A stretch of DNA of 64,000 bases from Roseburia rectibacter (GTDB lineage: Bacteria; Bacillota; Clostridia; Lachnospirales; Lachnospiraceae): NCBI RefSeq assembly GCF_014287515.2, contig NZ_CP092473.1:3065001-3129000 (forward strand), in the 5' to 3' direction. The notes under the pieces were generated by a model. That model was not told the DNA's origin and did no database searches. It was given only the letters and a program-made list of their open reading frames with translations. Within the stretch, counting starts at the first letter, position 1. Every line of letters starts with the position of its first letter. Made by a program: the position numbers and the translations under genes. Below, piece by piece: positions 9,044 to 19,576 of this stretch.

Positions 9044-10666
9044 TTACAATAGTTCTTCAAATTCCTCCCGATACTTCCAGACAATCTCTATCCGCTTATC
9101 TTCATATACTATGACTTTCTCCACCATCTCCCTCATAAACTCTTCTGTCAATGTTTCGCTCGTTCCAGACCTTTTCACAAGATCTGCAACACATCGATAG
9201 TTTTTTTTCCTTTCCTCCTGCATATCAATCTGTTCAGAGACTTTCTCTATTTCTCTCCGTACTACTTCCTCCTGCCTGCTTAACTGTTCCTTTTCTTTTA
9301 AGAATACATCCTGCTTTACCATACCAGAACGGAACCGTTCGTACAGCTTGATTTTTTCAGCAGGAAAACGCTCTAAGCTCTGTTTCAGTCTATTTTCCTG
9401 CTGTTTCAACTTCTCCTGCTGCTTCTCAAAGAGCTCGGAAACAGGGATTGTCGCAAACAATCTACAATGTTTCTGCCAAATAGTCCTTATCGTCTGCTCA
9501 ATCTGTTCTTTTTCCATACGAATCTCATTGCACTTTGCATTGTCCAGCAAATTTCTGCGTTTACACAGATAATAAGGTATCTTTGTTTTCCGCAGTTCTA
9601 ACCGATTTCCACAGCATCCGCAAAAGACAATTCCTCGGCGGACAGCAGAACGGTCATAAACCGCTATTTTCCCTTTTCTGATACTGTCATTCGCCTTTTT
9701 GAAAAGTTCCCGACTGACAATCGCCTCGTGATGATCCGGTATCACAAGCCATTTTTCTTCCGGCTGTCTTACCTTCTGTTTACAGCCAATTTGGGTACGG
9801 ACCGCCTTTCGATACACCATATCTCCCTGATATACCCGGTTATGGATAATAGAATGTATCTTGTTACGATTCCATATATCTGCTTTATAATGCCGGTTAA
9901 GCTGCTCTCCCTTTGCCTGCTTATAAGTCAGCCTGGTCGGCACTCCCTCTGCATTTAGTTCGATTGCCAAAGTTTTTGCATCTTTTCCATCTGCCAACTC
10001 CTGAAAAATACGCCGTATAGTAACTGCTGCCCCCTCGTCAACTTCCATTCTTTTACCATCTGATGACTTTTGGTAGCCATACACCATGCATCCTGCGTAA
10101 TATTCACCCCTTTTCATGCAGGTTGTAACTCCGCTTTTTACCTTTTCAGACAAATCTCTGCTATACATCTCATAGATAAAATTCTTAAAAGCGACATCCA
10201 TTCCACCCGTCTGTCCGAAAAAATTTTTACTGTCAAACCCATCATTGATGCTGATAAAACGAACACCCAAAAACGGGAAAATCTGTTCCAAATAATCTCC
10301 AACTTCCAGATAATTTCGTCCAAAACGTGACAAATCCTTTACGATAATGCAATCTATTTCTCCCTGCCTGCATGACCGGAGCAGCTCCTTTATCGCCGGT
10401 CTGTCAAAATTAGTGCCGGAATATCCGTCATCCACAAATTCCTTGATTTCTGCTCCCTGAAATTCTTCTCCTTGCTCTATAAAGGTATCTATGAAATTTC
10501 TCTGGTTACTGATACTTACACTCTCTGCCTTTTCTTCAGAATTGCATAAATCTAAATCTTCCATGGAAAGCCGGATATATTTTGCAACCATATATTTCTT
10601 CATCCTTGCTCCCGTCTGTCCGCTACAGCGGACACTCAAATCAGAGAGATTAAAATTCTCTTTCAA
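9044..10666 (-). CDS. large serine recombinase (third of three)
   Basis: A 540-residue large serine recombinase. The N-terminal resolvase domain (about 25-165) carries the catalytic serine in YIRLSMED and the motifs DGYSGTNFDRP and IIVKDLSRFGRNYLE. The recombinase domain follows, then a zinc ribbon beginning CGCCGNRLELRK, and a long coiled coil (about 400-500). Such enzymes cut and rejoin attachment sites to move integrative elements. It overlaps the upstream recombinase gene by 4 nt, so the three are translationally coupled. Confidence 0.9.
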   Translation of the reverse strand: MKENFNLSDLSVRCSGQTGARMKKYMVAKYIRLSMEDLDLCNSEEKAESVSISNQRNFIDTFIEQGEEFQGAEIKEFVDDGYSGTNFDRPAIKELLRSCRQGEIDCIIVKDLSRFGRNYLEVGDYLEQIFPFLGVRFISINDGFDSKNFFGQTGGMDVAFKNFIYEMYSRDLSEKVKSGVTTCMKRGEYYAGCMVYGYQKSSDGKRMEVDEGAAVTIRRIFQELADGKDAKTLAIELNAEGVPTRLTYKQAKGEQLNRHYKADIWNRNKIHSIIHNRVYQGDMVYRKAVRTQIGCKQKVRQPEEKWLVIPDHHEAIVSRELFKKANDSIRKGKIAVYDRSAVRRGIVFCGCCGNRLELRKTKIPYYLCKRRNLLDNAKCNEIRMEKEQIEQTIRTIWQKHCRLFATIPVSELFEKQQEKLKQQENRLKQSLERFPAEKIKLYERFRSGMVKQDVFLKEKEQLSRQEEVVRREIEKVSEQIDMQEERKKNYRCVADLVKRSGTSETLTEEFMREMVEKVIVYEDKRIEIVWKYREEFEELL

Positions 10667-12399
10667 TTTGCTCCCTCCTGCTCCATATCAGCTCTCTTTT
10701 CCAGTAAAATCCGATATTCATCCTCGAATCGAAATATAATATGAATACGCCCTTTTTCAAATACTTCTATTCGTTCTATTAGGGCATCCACCATATCTTT
10801 TGTAACCACCATCTGCCCGAAATACTGTTCTGCGGCGTGAGATAGTTCCAGATCCTCTCCATAAGTCTCCTGCATTTTATTCAAAAGCAGTTCTTTCTCT
10901 TTACGAGCCACCTCAAGTTCTGCAAGTGCAGCTTGATATTTATTTTTCAACATGAAATATTCCTGAACCGTAAGTAATTTATCTTTATAGTCAAGATAGG
11001 TGCTGCTTAATTTCTGCTGATACTGTGCCTCTTTTTGTCTTAAGTCTCTTGTCTCACTTTCAAGCACCATTCGCCTCTTTCCGATTTCAGCACTGTCATT
11101 TCTTGACCGAATTTCTTCTCTGCCTTCTAAGAATATTTTCAGATGTATCTGAACCGCTTCTAATACTGCTTTTTCCAGTTTTCTTGCACTGATATGCTTT
11201 TTAACACATCCCATTGCTCCATTTTCTCTGTAATTGGGGCAATAGTAGCTCATAGAATTGTAATTACCAACAGCACCTCCCATCGTGATACCACAATCCC
11301 CACAAAATATTTTGCCTTTAAACAAATTGTCACGTTTCGGATTTTCTTTTGCTTTTTCCAGATTATCTTTATACTCCTGCGCTTTCTTTTCATTAACCGC
11401 TTGTACTGCTTCAAAGAGTTCTTTGGATACAATAGGCTCATGGGTTCCCGGAACAATCACCCATTCCGACCTTGGAACATAATGTCTCTTTTCTCCCTTG
11501 TGCATAGCTGAATGTGTCTTGCCTCTTACCATGTTTCCCAAGTACACTTCATCACGAAGCATATCCTCTATGGCATAGATTTTCCAAAGAACATTACTCC
11601 CCTTCTCGTTCCTTACAATCCCTTTTTCATAGCGGTATGCACTGGGTGACTTTATTCCTTTTTCGTTCAAAATCTTTACAATACTGCAATATCCATAGCC
11701 CTCAGATCTCAGTCTAAAGATATAACGCACCACCTCGGCGGCTTCCTCATCCACTTCATATTTACCCTTAACTGTACTTGATTTCTTATAACCGTATGGA
11801 GCAACTCCACCGCCATATCTTCCTTCTCTTTTCTGAATTTCTATAGCAGAGCCTACTTTTCTGGAAATGTCCTTTGCATACACCTCATTGATAATATTTT
11901 TCAGCGGAATTTCTATCCCATTCGCTACTCCCCTGCCATCTTCAGAAGAAATTACGGCAAAAGTATCAAAGTGGTCTGTAACAGAAATGAACCGAATGTT
12001 TAAGAAAGGGAATATTTTTTCCAAATAATTTCCTGCTACTAAGTAACTACGTCCAAAACGAGAAAGATCTTTTACGATAATGCAGTTAATCTTACCTCGT
12101 TTCGCATCTTCCATCATTTTCTGAAAAGCAGGGCGTTCAAAATTTGTTCCACTAAATCCATTGTCGATATAAATATCAACCACTTTCATATCCGGCTTAT
12201 CTTTTACAAAATCTTCCAAAAGCGCCTTTTGATTTTCCACTGTATTTTGATTGTTTTTTCCGCTATCTTCTTTAGACAGCCGAATGTAAAGTGCAACGGA
12301 AAAATCATGTGTTTTAACTTTTGGGGTCTGTTCCGATAATTTGTTCTCACTCATCTTATCTCTCGGAACCGGATGATTTCTGACTTTTCGTGCCATCAA
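10663..12399 (-). CDS. large serine recombinase (second of three)
   Basis: A 578-residue large serine recombinase of the same build: catalytic serine in YIRLSKEDSGK, the GFSGTNFERPAFQKM and IIVKDLSRFGRSYLV motifs, a recombinase domain, a zinc ribbon (CGDCG then a later CPNYREN and C) and a coiled-coil tail. It overlaps both neighbours by 4 nt (ATGA). Trios like this are seen in integrative elements of gut Clostridia. Which member is the integrase cannot be told from sequence alone. Confidence 0.9.
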   Translation of the reverse strand: MMARKVRNHPVPRDKMSENKLSEQTPKVKTHDFSVALYIRLSKEDSGKNNQNTVENQKALLEDFVKDKPDMKVVDIYIDNGFSGTNFERPAFQKMMEDAKRGKINCIIVKDLSRFGRSYLVAGNYLEKIFPFLNIRFISVTDHFDTFAVISSEDGRGVANGIEIPLKNIINEVYAKDISRKVGSAIEIQKREGRYGGGVAPYGYKKSSTVKGKYEVDEEAAEVVRYIFRLRSEGYGYCSIVKILNEKGIKSPSAYRYEKGIVRNEKGSNVLWKIYAIEDMLRDEVYLGNMVRGKTHSAMHKGEKRHYVPRSEWVIVPGTHEPIVSKELFEAVQAVNEKKAQEYKDNLEKAKENPKRDNLFKGKIFCGDCGITMGGAVGNYNSMSYYCPNYRENGAMGCVKKHISARKLEKAVLEAVQIHLKIFLEGREEIRSRNDSAEIGKRRMVLESETRDLRQKEAQYQQKLSSTYLDYKDKLLTVQEYFMLKNKYQAALAELEVARKEKELLLNKMQETYGEDLELSHAAEQYFGQMVVTKDMVDALIERIEVFEKGRIHIIFRFEDEYRILLEKRADMEQEGAN

Positions 12400-14078
12400 A
12401 TCACCTCCCGAACAGCCGTTTCCTGCTTGATTTCACCTACCAGTCCAGCTAATTGCTCGATTTCATCCTGATAGCGAAAGATAATCTCTATCCGACGATC
12501 TTCATACACATATATCTGACTGATAAACCGAACGAATAAGGAACGCTTTAACTCTATATCTTTGCTTGTCAAAAATTTCTCCATGAAACTTTCTTTTTCA
12601 TATCTGCCATCTAATAGCATTCTTTTTTTCTTGCTCAATTCCGTAGCAGCCTTCTTAGTATCTTCTATTCTGTTATCTAATTCCTTCTTAAACAGCAGAT
12701 ACTCGTCCTGAGTAATTAGTTCATTTTTATAGTCCTCATAACATTCCAATTTTAAGCGATTATACTTTTCAATATCTCCCTTTATTTTTTCGGATTGCAG
12801 TACCATCATTTTTATCTTGTCTGAATTACAAGATTTTTTCCGTATGTACAGGATACTCTCCTGTAAATCAGCCAAATGCTTCAAATGAAGCTGCAATGTT
12901 TTTGTTACGGCAAGATTTAAGGCATTTTCACTGATTCTATGACTGCTACATGTATCTTTGTTCTTCTTATTTCCAGAGCAGACATAATATACATATTCAA
13001 AAGAACCGCTATATGCCTTCTTTCTTACCATACTGCATCCACAATCCGCACAAACCAGATAACCGGAATATATGGAGACCGCTCTTTTTCCTGCTGTTAC
13101 CCTTGTATCTTTCTGTATAATATCTGAAATAATTTCAAAATCAGCTCTGCTTATGATTGCCTCATGTGCATTTTCAATCCGGATCCATTCTTCCCGTGGC
13201 TTCTTTTCCCGCACTTTGACTTTATAATTAGGGGTACTCTCCTTTCCCTGTATCAGAGTTCCCACATAGATCTCATTTGTCAAAACACGCATAACTGCCA
13301 TTGCGGTCCACTTCGCCTTACTGTGTGTCTGGAACACCGTCTTATACCCGCTCCCCTGCTCCTTCTTGTATTCTGCCGGAGAAAGAATCCCTAGACTATT
13401 CAATTCATCCGCAATCGCCTGCTGGCTCATTCCGTCCATCTTCATACCAAATATCTCTTTTACAATTTCTGCTGCATAAGGATCAACAATCAGTTTATTT
13501 TTATCTTTCCCTCGCATATATCCGTAGACCGCAAAGGCACCAATAAATTCTCCACGTTTCCTCTTTACTTCTAAATGGCTTCTGATTTTAATTGAAATAT
13601 CCCTGCAATACGCATCATTGATTAAATTCTTAAAAGGAATAATGATATTATTGGATGCCGCTGTATCATCAGCACTGTCAAAATTATCATTAATTGCGAT
13701 AAAACGTACACCCAGTAAAGGAAAAAGTCTCTCAATATACTTTCCGACTTCAATATAGTTTCTTCCTAGTCGTGACAGGTCTTTTACAATGACGCAATCT
13801 ATCTTCTTGTTTTTGATATCCTGTAGCATTCTTTGAAAATCAGGTCTGTCAAAATTCACGCCACTATAACCGTCATCAATATAGAAGTCAACAATCTCTA
13901 TTTCCGGTTTACTATGTATATAATCTTCAATATATTCTTTTTGATTTTCAATACTGTTGCTTTGCAGCGTTTCACTCCCGGCAAAATCCCCATCCTCTTT
14001 GGATAAACGCAGATAACCTCCGCATAGATATGTTTTAGATAAGTTGTTTGATAGCATAAAAAAACACTCCTTATTCAT
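12396..14078 (-). CDS. large serine recombinase (first of three)
   Basis: A 560-residue large serine recombinase that heads the operon. The resolvase domain has LRLSKEDGD around the catalytic serine, DDGYSGVNFDRPDF and VIVKDLSRLGRNYIE. A recombinase domain, a zinc ribbon (CADCGCSMVRK) and a C-terminal coiled coil follow. The start is the annotated ATG; a second ATG 7 codons in is possible. No lesion is visible in any of the three, in contrast to most neighbouring genes. Confidence 0.9.
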   Translation of the reverse strand: MNKECFFMLSNNLSKTYLCGGYLRLSKEDGDFAGSETLQSNSIENQKEYIEDYIHSKPEIEIVDFYIDDGYSGVNFDRPDFQRMLQDIKNKKIDCVIVKDLSRLGRNYIEVGKYIERLFPLLGVRFIAINDNFDSADDTAASNNIIIPFKNLINDAYCRDISIKIRSHLEVKRKRGEFIGAFAVYGYMRGKDKNKLIVDPYAAEIVKEIFGMKMDGMSQQAIADELNSLGILSPAEYKKEQGSGYKTVFQTHSKAKWTAMAVMRVLTNEIYVGTLIQGKESTPNYKVKVREKKPREEWIRIENAHEAIISRADFEIISDIIQKDTRVTAGKRAVSIYSGYLVCADCGCSMVRKKAYSGSFEYVYYVCSGNKKNKDTCSSHRISENALNLAVTKTLQLHLKHLADLQESILYIRKKSCNSDKIKMMVLQSEKIKGDIEKYNRLKLECYEDYKNELITQDEYLLFKKELDNRIEDTKKAATELSKKKRMLLDGRYEKESFMEKFLTSKDIELKRSLFVRFISQIYVYEDRRIEIIFRYQDEIEQLAGLVGEIKQETAVREVI

Positions 14079-14190
14079 ATTAGCCAGAACAATCTGCTAT
14101 AAAAATAAGAAGTGGTTTCTATTCATTTAGTCCTATGCATATATTAGCATAGAACTTTCCTTTTTCCAGACCTTTATAGCAATTTTCATT

Positions 14191-14541
14191 CTATATTCCA
14201 TCTGCCAACTCCCGTAATCTTTGTTTCAGGCTGACTCCTTCTGTAAAAGAAGATTTTACTATTACATCTCCTACCATAAAGCAATACGGATTTTTAACAT
14301 TTCTTAAAAAAGTTCTCATCTGCATTTCTTTATCCACATCGTCTGAATCATCTTCCGGGATTCTTGTTACATCTATGAGTCCATCTCGATTAACTGTTCG
14401 TATATCAACCGACTTCAGTTTTTCCCATTCTTCCATTTTTTCTCTCCACGAAGCAGCAAGCTGGCTTATCTCACTATATGACAGCCAGCTTGTTCGATAT
14501 TCCTCTATAATCTTTTCATTTCTTCTATCGCTCTCATACAT
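14191..14541 (-). CDS. small conserved integrative-element protein (DUF6870-like)
   Basis: A 116-residue soluble protein with a helical N-terminus and a C-terminal domain containing TVNRDGLIDV and NVKNPYCFMVGDVIVKSSF, a pattern I associate with small hypothetical proteins in Clostridia integrative elements (DUF6870-like; family number from memory). Its function is unknown. I chose the ATG at 14541 over a TTG at 14568 because GGGGA lies just upstream. It overlaps the small membrane peptide gene in another frame. Confidence 0.55.
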   Translation of the reverse strand: MYESDRRNEKIIEEYRTSWLSYSEISQLAASWREKMEEWEKLKSVDIRTVNRDGLIDVTRIPEDDSDDVDKEMQMRTFLRNVKNPYCFMVGDVIVKSSFTEGVSLKQRLRELADGI

Positions 14542-14633
14542 TCCCCAGCCCTGACAACCGCAATGCAAGCTGCTAAGGCCATAAGAAGCAGAGCACCTGT
14601 TACAGTACTCACTACGATTCCTATGATTTTCAT
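14505..14633 (-). CDS. small single-pass membrane peptide
   Basis: A 42-residue peptide starting MKIIGIVVSTVTGALLLMA, one transmembrane helix (about 3-27) and a short charged tail ending EEMKRL. Its ATG overlaps the helicase stop (ATGA), so it should be translated by coupling. Function unknown; small membrane peptides in this position recur beside DinG-like genes of such elements (recollection, not checked). Confidence 0.5.
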   Translation of the reverse strand: MKIIGIVVSTVTGALLLMALAACIAVVRAGECMRAIEEMKRL

Positions 14634-16541
14634 TCTTCTTCCCGGTCTTTATCCATAAAATAACTGTCTGTTTTCTTCCTTATAATAAAGTCTTCCACAT
14701 CCATAAGCCTGTCCGTGACCGGCATGGTCGGCAGGGTATTCAGAATTTCTGCCCGGTATCTGCCACGCAGGGATGCTCTGCTGTCTAAGATAGAAAATAC
14801 CGCCGTGTCCTGTTCCCTGCGGATGCCACGCCCGAACCACTGTCTGAGTTTAATCAGCATTTCCGGGATGGTGATGTCCCTGCGGTATAAATCAAAGTCC
14901 TCATACTGGTTTCTCTGGTATTCCATGATCGGATCCGGCACGGGAAACGGCAGTTTTACCACGATCAGACTGGAAAGGATATCCCCTGCAAGGTCAATTT
15001 CCTCTCCGGCACTGTCACTGGCAAACAGCACTCCGTTTCCGCTCCTGCGGAAGCTACTTATTACATCCAGTCTGCCTCTGCCCATGAGAAACAGCGGATA
15101 ATCAGAAAGCTGCTCCTTCAGACCATAAAACACCCTCTCCATGAGCCAATAGGATGTAAAAAGGATCAGGGTATGCCCATGAGTGGCAGACACTATCTGC
15201 ACTATTTCCTCCATGATCGCCTGTATGTATCTGTCATCCCGGATATTCGGAAACGGCATACGCTCTGGTATATAGAGCAGACCGTTACTCTGAAAATCAA
15301 AGGGTGAGGGCTTGCTGGTTTCCATGATTCTTGATAAAGCTGCAAAGGAAAGCCCTGTCATTCTCTTAAAGTGCCCAAAATCCCCCCGGACTGACATTGT
15401 GCCGGACGTAATAATAACCGGTATCGGTCTGCTCCAGATGTCACGGAATAAAACCTGTTCCAGTTCCATTAGAACCGCACACAGGGCAAGCCTGCCGTTC
15501 TCCCTCTTTTCCATCCAGCAGATTGAATTTCCGCTGTTTAGAAATACGGTCAGCTTGTCCGTCAGCTCCTGACAACGCTTTTTCAGGCCCTGCATCCGCA
15601 TTTTTTGTCCGCTGTTTTCCTGATAGGATAAGGGAAGCTGCTCTAAAGCCTTTGCCATGTGCCTTATGTAAATTTTTTCCATGGAACCTATCACTATTTC
15701 AATCCTGCTTCCCTCTCTGGTGTGGTTTCCTGCTAAATCTCCCGCCAGTCTGTCAAATATCTGTCTGTTATATTCCGCAAGCTGACTCCGCAATACAGTA
15801 AGTTCATCCATGCCTGTGGTTCTTCTGTTCACTTTACTCAAACCCACGATAAATTCCGCATCCTGCTCGTCCCAGACTATGCTGTACATCTGTCTTGCGG
15901 CATCTATCAGCTTGTGGGACTCATCAAACACCATTGCCCCATATCCCGAATTTTCTTAAAATTCATAAATCTACATAAAAGCGAATAAGGACATGACTTA
16001 TTGCAGCAAAACACGTTGATTCTGCCTTTTACATAGGGTGTCAGCACGGCATCATCCAAATCAATCCTGTCAAATTCCTGCTCCCCAAGCCTTGCCAGTT
16101 CCAGTATCAGATTGGCATCCACTTCTCTCTGCAAATTTTTTATGGATGTCTCATATATCTTCAATCTGGAGTCACAGACATAATGCCGTTTTCCTTTCCG
16201 CACCACAAAAGATAATGGTTTGTCAATTACATGGTGCTCTAAAAGGATGCCGGATATCTGCGGTATGTATTCCTCTGTCAATGCTTTCTGCAGGGCTATA
16301 GTGGATGTTGATATGACTGCCGGAATCTTCTTATCTGAATAAATGTTATGTACCGTCAGTGCAAGGATATATGCGTGAGTTTTTCCTGTCCCCACTTCCG
16401 CCTCACATAAAGCCAGTTTGTTTTCCTGCAATGCCCGGAGCATTTCAAAAGAAAGTTCTTTCTGCTTTACCCTCAGATTCATTCCATGTTTCGGTAAAAT
16501 CTCATCAAATAAATTAATAATTCTTCTGCACTCTTTGCCAT
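14630..16541 (-). pseudogene. DinG/XPD-like helicase, broken twice
   Basis: Remains of a superfamily-2 helicase of the DinG/XPD type. They include Walker A (EAEVGTGKTHAY), an iron-sulfur-type cysteine cluster (CCNKSCPYSLLC), the DEAH-like box VFDESHKL and the late motif GRGIRREQD. Two lesions are visible. Near 16511-16523 one base is missing after MAKSAEE, which starts at an ATG with AGGAGG 7 nt upstream (16549-16554). Near 15930-15950 about 25 residues between NFKKI and YGAMVFDESH are deleted and the frame shifts. Unless this is assembly error, no active enzyme is made. Confidence 0.8.
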
Positions 16542-16554
16542 CGTTACGCCTCCT

Positions 16555-16979
16555 AAAATTTCTTAGTGCCATAAAGCAGCACAGGAATAGGCTGGAAGGT
16601 ATCGGTTTGGCTTTTTACTAACAAAAATGAGCTTCCATCCAGCCCATGATTTCTACTGCTTTATAAAAAGGTGCATCAGCCATCCTGCCGGTAAGCAGGC
16701 ATCATAAAAGCCGCCCACATTCTTTCTCAAACGTGGGTGTGCATTTTCCCGTCACTTATGCGGGCCACTGGCGTGGAAGTATCATTATCTCCGACCGGTA
16801 TCATCGCATCCTGCCCCACCACGGGCAGTAAAGCCACAGATATTTCTCGCTTGGAATAATCCGCATGGCGTACCCTGACTTGTGCTATCCGGCTCTACGG
16901 TCGGTCGGATGTGTGCCTGATACACAGATATGAAGTTGTCAAAGTGCAGTAAAAGGGGACTATTTTGAACAAAAGAAAA
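16555..16979. other. gene-free stretch upstream of the helicase
   Basis: About 420 nt with no convincing gene. It is more GC-rich than its neighbours (GGGCCACTGGCGTGG, CCGGTATCATCGCATCCTGC) and has several short GC-rich inverted repeats, so a structured RNA or transfer-related site is possible. The reading frame at 16785-16988 on the minus strand lacks a ribosome binding site and looks accidental. Confidence 0.35.
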
Positions 16980-17013
16980 CCCCTTCACCTAATTCGCCGC
17001 TAGGTAAAGGGGG
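16980..17013 (-). terminator. terminator just outside the left inverted repeat
   Basis: CCCCTTCACCTA (16980-16991) pairs with TAGGTAAAGGGG (17001-17012), one mismatch, around a 9-nt loop. On the minus strand the stem is followed by TTTTCTTTTG, so it stops leftward transcripts. It sits 26 nt outside the left repeat of the probable invertible cassette and would end any transcript crossing it from the right-hand promoter. Confidence 0.75.
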
Positions 17014-17038
17014 CTGCCGAAAAAATTTTCATTTTATT

Positions 17039-17084
17039 TTAATATGGTAACGATAATTAGGAATTATCGGGTGAAAGAGGAGAC
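17039..17084 (+). repeat. left 46-nt inverted repeat of the invertible cassette
   Basis: 46 nt that recur in reverse orientation at 21198-21243 with only two mismatches. The core is the palindrome GATAATTAGGAATTATC (17052-17068). The repeat ends in GTGAAAGAGGAGAC and so carries the ribosome binding site of the ATPase gene. Outside it there is no recognisable promoter reading inward. Confidence 0.85.
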
Positions 17085-17088
17085 TTTT

Positions 17089-19572
17089 ATGTATAGATAT
17101 ATAAGTAATCAAGATAAGATTCTGGAAAATATATCAAATGACATAGTATCCGAGAAAAAAATGAGTATGATAAAGGGAGTTTCTGGTACTGGAAAATCCT
17201 TTTTATTAAGCTGTATTGAATCAAAGAATAAAGATACAACTATTATATATAGGTTAGAGGGCGATTACTATTTACGTTCGAGAGATTTTTATCCATTTCT
17301 TAAGTTTATCAATTCTATGTATCTTAATGATAAGACAATTGTTCAAAAAAAAATTATAGAAGATGGAGTAAAAAATACGACCAAGGAGTTAGGAAGTTGG
17401 TTGCCACTTGGAAATGATTTTCTATCATCCTGCATTACAGAACTCTCAACTATTAATAAGAAGAAAAGAGAATTTTATAATTATATTTTCGATAAGGAAG
17501 AATTGGATATTTTATTTCCACTTGAATATTTTTGCAGCAAAGAGAAAAAAATAATATTTTTGATAGACGATCTTCAATATTGGGATAAAAAATCACTAAG
17601 ACTTTTATATACACTTATTCAACAGCAGAATAATGAATATGCTTTTCTAAAAAATTCACAATTTATCGGGACAATTAACATTGCGTATCCCAATTACGAG
17701 GAAGAACTGAATGGATTAATAAATCTAGCTGGCAAACAGGTATATGAATTAGATATATCGAAAAAGGATAACTACAAAGTCATTTTAAAACAGCTAGGGT
17801 TAGCTATTACATTGGATGATGATTTAGTTGAGGCATTATTTTCTATTACAGGTGGAAATTTGCAGCTTTCTTCCGATATTGTTTTATTGCTTAATGATAA
17901 AACAGAGGTAGAAAATACTATTAGAAAAATTATTGCTGATAAAAATCTAGGACATCTATTAATAGAGCGATTGAGTAAAATCAGTGAAAAAGGAGTTATG
18001 GTAAATGAAACATTGAAATATGCTTCCTTATTTGGTTCTTCTTTTTATTATCATGATCTGGAAAATGTTCTGGAAAAAAATGAAAGCTATATTAGAAATC
18101 TGATTGAAACAGCTCAAAGTTTTTGTCTTGTAAATGGAGCTTCTAATGGGGCATCCTTTATTCATGAACTTATCCGTGAAGCATATAAAAATGAAACGAA
18201 GGTAAACAAAGTAAAATACTATACGGGATATGCTAACTGTTTAAAAATGTTATATCCTGGCAATTATAAAGAAAGAGCAGAAAGTTTAAAGGATGCTGGT
18301 GAATATGAGAAAGCATATTTAGTATATATATTAGAGTTTTTTAAACAATTAAGGATAAATAATTCATGTTCTCAAGACTTGCGTAAGGAATTAGAACTTC
18401 CATATTATCTGTCAGATTTTGTTTTATCCATGGAAAAGGCATACAATTTATTTTTTAGCGAACGCTATGATGACTGCTTATTTGAATTAGAATCTATTGA
18501 AGATATAGTACCCTCTATACTGCTTGCTGAAAAATATTATTTAATGTCAATTACCTTAAGCAAATGGTTGGACACAGCGTCAAGGGAAAGAGCAGTTAAA
18601 TGCATTGAACCCTTTTTGGTTATGTCGGTTATAAACGATGAAATTGAAGTATGGGAAAGAATTGTTTCAGCATACATAATTGCTTGTGTGCATAATAATG
18701 ATTGTGATAAAGCTAGAGAGTATGAAAGTAAATTGCAAACAAGTATCGGAAAAAGAATAAACTTTGACATTGAAGCATCGTATAAATTAAATATATTGAG
18801 AAGAAAGGCATCAAGTTTATATTCTCCTCAACAGGCATTTATTGGGACCAGCAAAAGTAAGTCTTTTTTTGCACCAAAAGAAAAGGAAAGTTTACCTTTA
18901 AATCCAATCGAATATTATATGTCACTTAACAATTATTTAGCAACTTCATTGATGTCTGGAAAATATAATTTGGTAACAAACGAAGCAGCAGAACTTATTT
19001 CATTACCTCAGAAAATAAAGTATTTAAAATTTCCACGGTTTGAGATGCCCCTTAATAATGCTATTTTAATTTTTTACCTAAATCATAAAATAACGGTTGA
19101 TGAAGCTAAGGAAAGATTTCAACAAATTATTGACACATACAATGTGGAAGATTCGACTGGCGTTATCATTAAAGTAAACCTTGCTATTTTCTATGGACTT
19201 TCCGGTGAATTCGTGGAATCGTTAAAAATTCTTGAAACACTTTATAATAAGATAAAATTTATAGAGAATTTGGAATTTTACTACAAATATCTTGTGGAGG
19301 TCAATTTAAGAGTTCTTCAATATTTAGAAGAAAACAAAGAATGCATAGAACTATTAGAGAATATACAAAAAGAATGTGCCGCCAAAGATGAACATTATTT
19401 GGAGGCACATGTAAAATGTATAATGGATTCTATAAAACAAGATGAAAAAATAAGTCCAATATCGTGGTATCATGCAGATATGGTTAATTCAAAAATGAAA
19501 CACGATGATTGCTGGAAATACTATGGGCATATATATTTATTTGGCGAACTTGAATTCTGGAGCGAATCTTAA
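17089..19572 (+). CDS. STAND-type ATPase with helical-repeat C-terminus
   Basis: An 827-residue protein with an N-terminal AAA_16/NACHT-like ATPase: Walker A GVSGTGKSF (about 30-38) and Walker B IIFLIDDLQYWD (about 155-166). The long helical C-terminus (about 400-825) looks like TPR repeats. There is no DNA-binding domain of the LuxR type at either end. STAND ATPases are signal switches in regulation and defence; the role here is unknown. The ATG at 17089 has GAGGAG 6 nt upstream, inside the inverted repeat; an in-frame ATG at 17044 lies within the repeat. The gene is AT-rich and seems promoterless in this orientation. It converges with the cysteine-cluster gene, 4 nt away. Confidence 0.7.
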   Translation: MYRYISNQDKILENISNDIVSEKKMSMIKGVSGTGKSFLLSCIESKNKDTTIIYRLEGDYYLRSRDFYPFLKFINSMYLNDKTIVQKKIIEDGVKNTTKELGSWLPLGNDFLSSCITELSTINKKKREFYNYIFDKEELDILFPLEYFCSKEKKIIFLIDDLQYWDKKSLRLLYTLIQQQNNEYAFLKNSQFIGTINIAYPNYEEELNGLINLAGKQVYELDISKKDNYKVILKQLGLAITLDDDLVEALFSITGGNLQLSSDIVLLLNDKTEVENTIRKIIADKNLGHLLIERLSKISEKGVMVNETLKYASLFGSSFYYHDLENVLEKNESYIRNLIETAQSFCLVNGASNGASFIHELIREAYKNETKVNKVKYYTGYANCLKMLYPGNYKERAESLKDAGEYEKAYLVYILEFFKQLRINNSCSQDLRKELELPYYLSDFVLSMEKAYNLFFSERYDDCLFELESIEDIVPSILLAEKYYLMSITLSKWLDTASRERAVKCIEPFLVMSVINDEIEVWERIVSAYIIACVHNNDCDKAREYESKLQTSIGKRINFDIEASYKLNILRRKASSLYSPQQAFIGTSKSKSFFAPKEKESLPLNPIEYYMSLNNYLATSLMSGKYNLVTNEAAELISLPQKIKYLKFPRFEMPLNNAILIFYLNHKITVDEAKERFQQIIDTYNVEDSTGVIIKVNLAIFYGLSGEFVESLKILETLYNKIKFIENLEFYYKYLVEVNLRVLQYLEENKECIELLENIQKECAAKDEHYLEAHVKCIMDSIKQDEKISPISWYHADMVNSKMKHDDCWKYYGHIYLFGELEFWSES

Positions 19573-19576
19573 TTTT

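Noticed and set aside
16785..16988. 67-codon minus-strand reading frame as a gene
   Set aside because: No ribosome binding site, no known motif, and it lies in a GC-rich structured stretch, so it looks accidental.
17044..17088. Upstream ATG at 17044 as the true ATPase start
   Set aside because: It lies inside the inverted repeat without a ribosome binding site, whereas the ATG at 17089 has GAGGAG at 6 nt. It cannot be fully excluded.
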